In this document: positions 57,051 to 64,000 of the stretch, piece after piece | Layout of the letters: the number at the start of each line of letters is the position of its first letter | Position numbering within the stretch: position 1 is the stretch's first letter | NCBI GenBank assembly: GCA_001692895.1 | Contig: KV748192.1 | Span: forward strand, 2,142,852 to 2,206,851 | Direction: 5' to 3' | Length of the DNA stretch: 64,000 nt | From: Cenococcum geophilum 1.58 | Lineage: Eukaryota > Ascomycota > Dothideomycetes > Gloniales > Gloniaceae | The notes under the pieces: model-generated | What the model saw: the letters and a program-made list of their open reading frames with translations, nothing else | Database searches by the model: none | Told to the model about the DNA's origin: nothing | Translations under genes and position numbers: made by a program

Positions 57051-60000
57051 CTACCTAACCTAATTTCTTCTAATACTTTTGTACCTTTCCTATAGCATTT
57101 TTTAAATTTTCTAGTGGCTCCTAGGTAGTCTTAGTGTAGCCTATCTACTTAACCTCGTACCATATTTTGTTGTTGATGTCCTTATAACTGACAATCTTTA
57201 AAACTTGCTATTTATCTTCTTTTTATCCTTTATATGTGTCTGCCTCGTAAACTGGTGGTTTAATATTCCTATATGCCGGCTCTAGTATTGCGATATGCTG
57301 TATAGGGTAGATCTTTATTTTGGCTGGTAGGTTTAACTTAAACGTAACCGGTAAAATCCTCTATGTAATTTTAAAAGGTCCTAGTCTAATATGGTCTAAT
57401 TTCTTGCTTAGTTATTAACTCTTAAAATTTTTATATAGTAGCTATACTTTATCTCCCTCCTTAAGATCTAGTCCCTTAGATCTCTTAGTATTATAGTACT
57501 TTTCTATTCTTTACTATACTACCTTAGCTGTCTCTATAAGGTTTGCATGAAAATTTATTAAATTCTTTATCCTTTCTTTAGCTATACTACTTATTTTCTT
57601 TACTTGCTATGGTGACAACGATGTTCTTAGTTTATATTTATAATTTGCCTTAAATAGTAATATGCCTATTCCTTCTTAAGGTGTTATATTATATATAAAT
57701 TATATAACTGGTAATAGCGATACCTAATTATTCTATGCATAATTAATATAATGCCTTAGATATTGTTTTAGTATCTAGTTTAATCTTTCCGTTTAACCGT
57801 CTATTTGTGGATAATATGCGGTAGAAGTTACTACTTGAACTCTTTGCTCCGCTAAGAATACTTCCTAGAATGCTGCTATGAATCTTAGATCTCTATCCGA
57901 TATAATTTTACTTAGTGCTCCATATTTTATAAACACTTCTTTAACGTAGATTCTAGCAACATCTTCCGCTAAGATTTCTTCTATGCATACTATAAAGTAT
58001 CCCTACTTCGTAAGCTTATCTACTATCACTAAGATTACGTTATAATCTTATCCGGTGATTGGGTTCTTTAATTTTAGTAACTTAATAATAAAGTCCTATA
58101 ATATGACCTCCTATGGTCTTTCTGGTATTTTAATAGGTTGTAGCCCTCTATATGGCTTATGCCTTGTCGGTTTATTTCTTTAGCAATCTAGATATTCCTT
58201 TATAATTTTTCTAGCTATCCTCCAGATTCCGTTAATGATGTATTCCTCCTAAAGTCTTAATACTAAGCCCGTAGCCCCATTGTGTCCTTAAGTTAGTCCC
58301 TTATAAAAGTCTTCTATAAACTACTCTACTATGCTTCTTAGGATGTATTTCGCTTCTTAATTTTCGTATATATCCGTCTGTAGATCTTCTGGCTATGTTT
58401 CTAAAATTCTTTATGCCTAAAAGCTTTCCGGCGTCTTGTAAACTTTCTCTAGTTTATTATCTTCTTAAGTTACTGCAATTTCTGGATGATTATACCTAAT
58501 TAATCCGTCTATATCCTTTCGCAATAAAGCCCCTAATGGCTTTTCCTTATTTTATAGTTTAGCTTTATGGCTTAAAGCATCTGCCCGCGTATTATCTGTT
58601 CCCTTAGTATACTAAATCTTAAAATAGTATTCTGTAAGCATCTCTGCCCATCTAACCTGTCTTTAGTTAAGTTCCTTTGTTGTTAGGAATCCTATTAGGT
58701 TTTTATAATCCGTCTTAACTATAAATAGTTTCTCTATGCCTTATAAGAATGCTCTCTATTTTTTTAATGCTATAACTATACCTAATAACTCCTTATTGTA
58801 GATGTTATAGTTTAACTCTAGTAGTGTTATCTTTTGACTATAGTATACCACTGGGTGCTATCTATCTTAATGCCTTTGTATAAAGTACGCCCCTAGTATA
58901 TAGTCTAATGCATTTATTTCTATAACCGTCTCTAGTCCTAGTTAATAGATTTTAAGAATTAGCTCCTGGGTAAATAACTCTTTAACCTTTTTAAAGAGTT
59001 CTCTTTGCTCTTCTCCCTATGCCTATGGTTCTTCTTTCTTTATTAACCGCGTAAATGGCTTAATATTCTTTAACCACTGCGCTATAAACCTTCTATAGTA
59101 ATTGCAAAACCCTAGGAACAATCTTAACTGTATAACGTTCTCTAGTTCCTGCTAATTTACTATAGCCTTAATCTTCTTTAGATCTATGCTAAGTTGGCCT
59201 AGTTTAATAATAAATCTAACAAAATCGGTCTTNNTNGTAAAGAACTNGNATTTNTTAATTGCTANTAGNATNTNTTCNTNNTATAGTCTCNTTAANACCN
59301 ATTTAANGTNTTCNCNNTNTTCTTCCTTAGTTATTAAGTAGATAATAATATTATTAAGGTATACTATAATAAATTCGTTTAAGTGTTCTCCTAATACATT
59401 ATTAATACGTTTTTGGAACGTTATTAGTATGTTTGTAAGTCCGAACTGTATAACTAATGGTTTATATAGTCCTTCCTTTAACCTAAAGGCTGCCTTCTAT
59501 TTATCGCCTTCCTTAATCCTAATCTAATGGTATGCCTATCTTAGATCTATCTTTATAAAGATTTGCGCATTGCCTATCCTATCTTAGATTTCGCTAATTA
59601 AGGGTAAAGGATACCTATCCTTTCTGGTAATGCTGTTTAACTGTCTGTAGTTAATATATAACCTTAGTTTGCTATTTTTTTTGGTATAAATAGTACTGGA
59701 TAACCCGCTGACGACTGTAATGGTCTGATGTATCCCTTTTATAGATTTTCCTGGATAAACTCTTTTAGCGCTCTACCTTTTTCTTCGGTAAGCTTGTAGA
59801 TTGGAAAGAACCTTAGGCTTATTCCTGGTTTTAATTCTATCTTATAGTTCTATGCTATATATTCTAATAGCTTTTTACTTTCTAGTAACCATAGTTTTTT
59901 GCTATACTTATGGTATCTCTTTAGTATATAACTTAGTCCTTTTTCTATTTCTTTATAGGTTGCTCCTACTTAGTACCATACCAACTTAGCTTATTATCGC

Positions 60001-63000
60001 ATTTTGCGGCGTTAAGTATCTTTGATATTAACCTGACCCGTAATTTAATTAATCCTTGGATTGTATTCCTATAACTAAGGCATGCCTAATACTGCCTTAT
60101 CCCGTTCCAATAGTAGGATATTAAAAGACATCTTAATTTGTCTCCCTTTAATAGTTATCTAAATAGGTCCTGTTTTAAGATTAATAATCCCTCCTCTATA
60201 GGTTATTGGATCCCCTAAAATTGTAACTAATAGGTAAAATTGCTCCTTCTATCTATAAGGTAGTCCTATTCTCTTAACTACTGCTAGTAAGATATGGTTT
60301 CGCGTTACTCTATTATCTATTAGCGCTTTGAACTACTAATTCTGCCAATTGATTTATAAATTTAGGTGTTATTCTTAAATTCCTTTAAGGGTCTAAGGCT
60401 CTACTACTGGCTCCCTCTAGTCCTATAGGCCTCTACTTTTCCTAACTATTAGCTGCTTAATCCTGGTATACTTGGCTTACTCTTTGGCTAATACCTAGTT
60501 TGCTTTTTATTTTTAATATGCTATAAATATATGTTTTCTAGGTATTCCTACTACTGTCGTCCGTCTAAGCATTCTTCTATAAGAAATCTTCCTGGTTAAA
60601 GTATTACACTTCCTTCCTCTTAAACCTCTGCTGGATGCTATCTATATATATATTTAGCATTCCTGTACTATTATTTGTCTGTTATCCAGTATATTCTTAT
60701 AGGGTATTTCCAATTCTTTTCCTTTGGATTCTTATGCATTTCGTATATATCATCCACGCACGCAATCTATAATAACGTGTAGTATACTAGGTGCTTTAGG
60801 TTAACTCTTAGCTTGTTTTTGTCCCTGAGTTTAAACCTTTATTATGCTAATCTAAACGTTGCGACTTTATTTATAGGTACTAAGATGCGTCTTTTACTTC
60901 TCTAGTCCTCTAAACGTTCCTCTAGATCCTTTAACGTTATAATTAAGGCTCCTTTAATATATGTTATAGCCTTCTCTATAATTAGGTGGTTTTAGATAAC
61001 TTTTTTATCTAGCTATATATAGAAATCTTCCCACTTATTATTATGTCTTTGCCTATACCACTTTTAGTATAGCTGCTAAAGTGTATACAGTCTATCCGTA
61101 AGGAAGTATCTTCTTATTGCTATATCGTAATAGCCTTTTATATGTTGTTCTTTAAACCTAGTTAAAATCCCTAAATCCTCTTTATTTTCTAGTTTGGTAA
61201 GCCACTTAGCTCTTAGTATACCTGCTCTTGGCCTATTGGTGATTCTTTATACTAGTACTCTGTCCTTTATACGTCCTAATATGCTAGATCTCTTATCTAG
61301 TTTCTATTCTTACTATGCGATAATTCTTTGTCTAAATTCTTCTATAGTTTCTTTTAGTTTGCGCCTTGCGCCCTAATCCTTGAAGTCGTTTTGCTTCTTA
61401 ATCCTAATATTAAACTTTTGATCTTTAGGCTAAACACTGTGTTCCCCTAGTAAGTCTTCTAGGTCTATATATCTGTCTCCCAATCTAATTACTATTTGTA
61501 TTATAGATTCTCTAATCTATAAAGAAGCTCCTTGCCTCTTATCTATAGGTGTCCTCATTCGTACTCCAAAATCTTAGTCCTTTAGATTCTTTAATCCTAA
61601 GCTTACTCCTAACTTAAGCTTAGCTCCCGCCTTAGTCCAACTAGGCATCTATAGTATTCTCATTTTGTCTTAAGAGTCTTAAATCTTACTTATCTCATCT
61701 TAAGAGTCTTATATCTGTGGGAAACTTTGTCCTAAGCTTATTCGTATATTTTTAAACTAAGCTACTACCCTGTTTCATCGGTTTTCGTCCATTATAGGTC
61801 CTAGGGTGCGCCTTATCTCGTCCTAAGAATCTTAGTTGTCTTTTATCTTATCCTAAGAATCTTAAGCCTTTAGCCTTTTACCTTTATTAAGTGCCAAAGT
61901 AGTTCGCTATCCTACTTCTCTTACGTCTCGTAAGGCGATAGACATCGTGTCTAGTGGGGTTTTAATCCCTACTAATGTTCCCTATTCTATAATAGAATCA
62001 TCCTCTACCTCTAGTATAATATTTCTAAGGTCTGCTCGCTCCTAGTAAGCGGCCCTTATTGCCTTATTGTTATAGAATGTTTTATTTAGGTTGAATTTAT
62101 TATCTTTAATATCTAATCTGCGAACTAGTTTATTAGTTCCTCTATATCCTATAGGTGCTGGCTCTTATAGCTAATAGCTTGCGCCATACTTAGCGTCCTT
62201 ATAAATTTGGTATATATTATTATAACAAAACGTAAAGCTTTTAATTAAACATTTCTTTATTCCTTATAGCACATTATCGTCCCTCTATACGTATATATCG
62301 TCTACTAGTCTCATACCTTTTACTACGTAGTGACTCTGCCCGCTTTTATAGTCTCTAATATAATAACCCTGTTTTCCGCAATTTATATAAGCTCCTTCTT
62401 TAAACCATTTTTCTTACTGTGGAGTCCGCCTAAATATCTTCTACTATTAAGATCCTTAATTTGGCCTTTGCTCCTTAGACCTTTAATTACTTAATTCTTG
62501 TCCTTTAGGTTTTTATAGTTTACTCTATCTCTTATAGGCTTTTTTAGTACTACTTAGGTCCATTAGCTCTATGCCATACCATAGTTTTTAACTTAGCTTT
62601 TATTATTGCGTACTCTACGCCTTATATAACTGTAAAACTCTATCCTAGCCTCTTTTAGCCTATTCCCTTTAGTAGATTTAATTATTAATCTTAATCGCCT
62701 AATCTATTAGTTCCCTTAGGGTGTCCACATCTTCTATTAGAATAATTACGTCCTAGACTTTAGCCTTAAGTCCCTATTTATATTGTGCTATAAGCGCCCT
62801 ATTATTCCACTCTACTTATATTACTAGTGTCTAGAACTGTATTATATACTTAATTACTAAAGTTCGTTATACGAGGTTCTAGAGTTTTCTTTCCGCTGTA
62901 GTTATTTCTTCCAGGTCTCCAAATATCTGCGTAAGTCGTTCTGTAAATCCTTTCTAACTTAAGAATATAAACCGTATATCTTGGTTAGTAGTCGTTATTC

Positions 63001-63435
63001 CATTTGCCTATATCTCCGTAAGGTAAGATTTAAACCACTTAAGTGCTTTCCCTGATAAGAATAGTCCTGTATAGGCTATCCAATCCACAGGTGTAGGTAA
63101 CTTTGCTCCTTCCTATAAGACCTTAAAGTACATTTACGTAAGGAATCCTTTAAGCTTTAACCTCTCTCCTATAAATCTCTTAATTAATAGTAGCTTAATC
63201 TTTGCTGCTCCTATCCCATTAAGTCTTTCTTTTAACACTATATTATTAGCTGTTAGCTAGTTAACTATTTCCTATAGCTGTCCGACCGTTATAGGTTGCT
63301 ATAAGTTAGTATCTGCCATACTAGTATCACCTCCTGTTCCTAAAGTAGTTGCTGCCGTTAATGGCATTGTAGTGGCTGCTTTTAGTGGCATGTTGTTCGA
63401 CTTTTTGTATTAATACCGTAACTAGGTAGTGATTA

Positions 63436-63861
63436 TATAACGGAACCTTATAGCAAGAACTACGATAGGCTCGTTATTAGGCTAGGTGTGTAGGAAATAT
63501 AAGTATAAAAGTCAACAACGTAATAATAACTAGTGGAGTGGTTGCCTAATAGATTAACTCCAATTGTATTCTAAGAATCACTATAAGGAAGGAACTATTT
63601 AGGTAGGGACTAAGGGTCCTTAAATACATAACCGTACTCCTATAAAATCCTTCTTATATATAATATACGTATACTCTATCTGCTCTGTTATAGATCCCAT
63701 AAATTATACAGATCACACAGATCACATTATGTGACCTCGGTTACCATTCCTCGTCACATGGTTCTATCGGCTCCATCCTAGACCATGCCTGTATTAACCA
63801 ACTAGCTTCTTCCGTCTCTTCTCTAAGTAGTCGTAACATCATACTTAAAGCGTCCGTAACA
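63436..63861 (-). repeat. Gypsy 5' LTR (426 bp)
   Basis: On plus it starts TATAACGGAACC (TG changed to TA) and ends GTCCGTAACA, followed by the target duplication catta. Confidence 0.93.
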
Positions 63862-63866
63862 CATTA

Positions 63867-64000
63867 GAGTTACCCTAAAGAACTAATAGGTAAAGGAACG
63901 AGCTATAAGGGTAGAGAATAGGCTAGGAAAACGTATTAGCATAAAAGTACTCCGTAAGGATTACCTAGTTAAAGTCCTAGCGGTTCCTATAAGCCTTAGG
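63867..64000 (+). pseudogene. LINE ORF1-like fragment, right half
   Basis: Continues the frame broken at 55883: RVTLKN, two stops, then VKERAIRVENRLGKRISIKV and DYLVKVLAVPISLR up to the window edge. Two TAA/TAG codons lie at the start, and the rest is open for over 35 codons. Confidence 0.5.

Larger units (their letters stand above)
55889..63861 (-). mobile_element. Full-length Ty3/gypsy chromovirus, inactivated
   Basis: 7,973 bp with two 426-bp LTRs and a perfect 5-bp duplication, catta (55884-55888 and 63862-63866). Coding is on minus. Gag starts at about 63391 (MPLKAATTM). A zinc knuckle at about 62375-62415 has Cys and His changed to Tyr. RT at about 59340-59390 has YLNN where YLDD is expected. 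RNase H is at about 58960-58630 (NYNIYNKELLGIV, TKELN). The integrase core includes VILVIVDKLTK (about 58030). The chromodomain at about 57190-57060 reads KIWYEVK, a stop at the expected Trp, then IGYTKT and EPLENLKNA. RT before integrase and a chromodomain define the chromovirus clade. A further frame follows the chromodomain and ends inside the LTR. Ns cluster at 59233-59320. Confidence 0.93.

Overview
The window looks like a chromosomal segment of a filamentous ascomycete (Pezizomycotina). Genes have short GT-AG introns of about 47-85 nt, most of them 47-64, usually with CTAAC/CTGAC-like branch points. The encoded proteins are typical of fungi: a PHO85-type cyclin, an STT4-type PI 4-kinase, a Bem46-type hydrolase and a Barren-family condensin subunit. 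Transposon copies are full of TAA/TAG codons where CAA, CAG or TGG is expected, which resembles RIP (CpA to TpA mutation). The genus cannot be read from the sequence.

Layout. 1-2900: a transposon patch. A pogo-like transposase pseudogene is interrupted by a 1,429-bp element with hairpin termini and a perfect 9-bp target duplication; an ORF start runs off the left edge. 2928-13782: gene island 1, all on the minus strand: a prolyl-4-hydroxylase-like dioxygenase, PI 4-kinase STT4 (12 exons, about 1,932 aa) and the condensin kleisin subunit (Brn1/Cnd2/NCAPH). 14130-41612: about 27 kb of nested transposons: a dead Tc1/mariner copy, a truncated gypsy LTR, four Ty1/copia copies of one family (A-D, inserted in each other and in a LINE), one 5'-truncated LINE and a 2.8-kb GC-richer element with no visible reverse transcriptase. 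42504-48109: gene island 2: a Pho80/PREG-like cyclin, the proteasome beta1 subunit (minus strand) and, divergently, a Bem46-like alpha/beta hydrolase (plus strand). 48660-64000: a second transposon block: a degraded LINE on the minus strand carrying a 442-bp MITE and a solo copia LTR, a second copy of the GC-richer element, and a full-length Ty3/gypsy chromovirus (7,973 bp, 426-bp LTRs, target duplication catta) sitting inside the ORF1 of another LINE.

The six host genes are unrelated housekeeping or signalling genes and form no pathway cluster. All six give open reading frames of expected family length once introns are removed, so the islands appear functional while the repeat blocks are inert. 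Insertion order can be read from target duplications: copia A, then copia B and the GC-richer element inside it; copia C, then a LINE inside it, then copia D inside that LINE. The least explained objects are the GC-richer non-autonomous element that shares its 3' end with the LINE, the hairpin-ended 1.4-kb transposon, and a long reading frame after the chromodomain of the gypsy element that ends inside its LTR.
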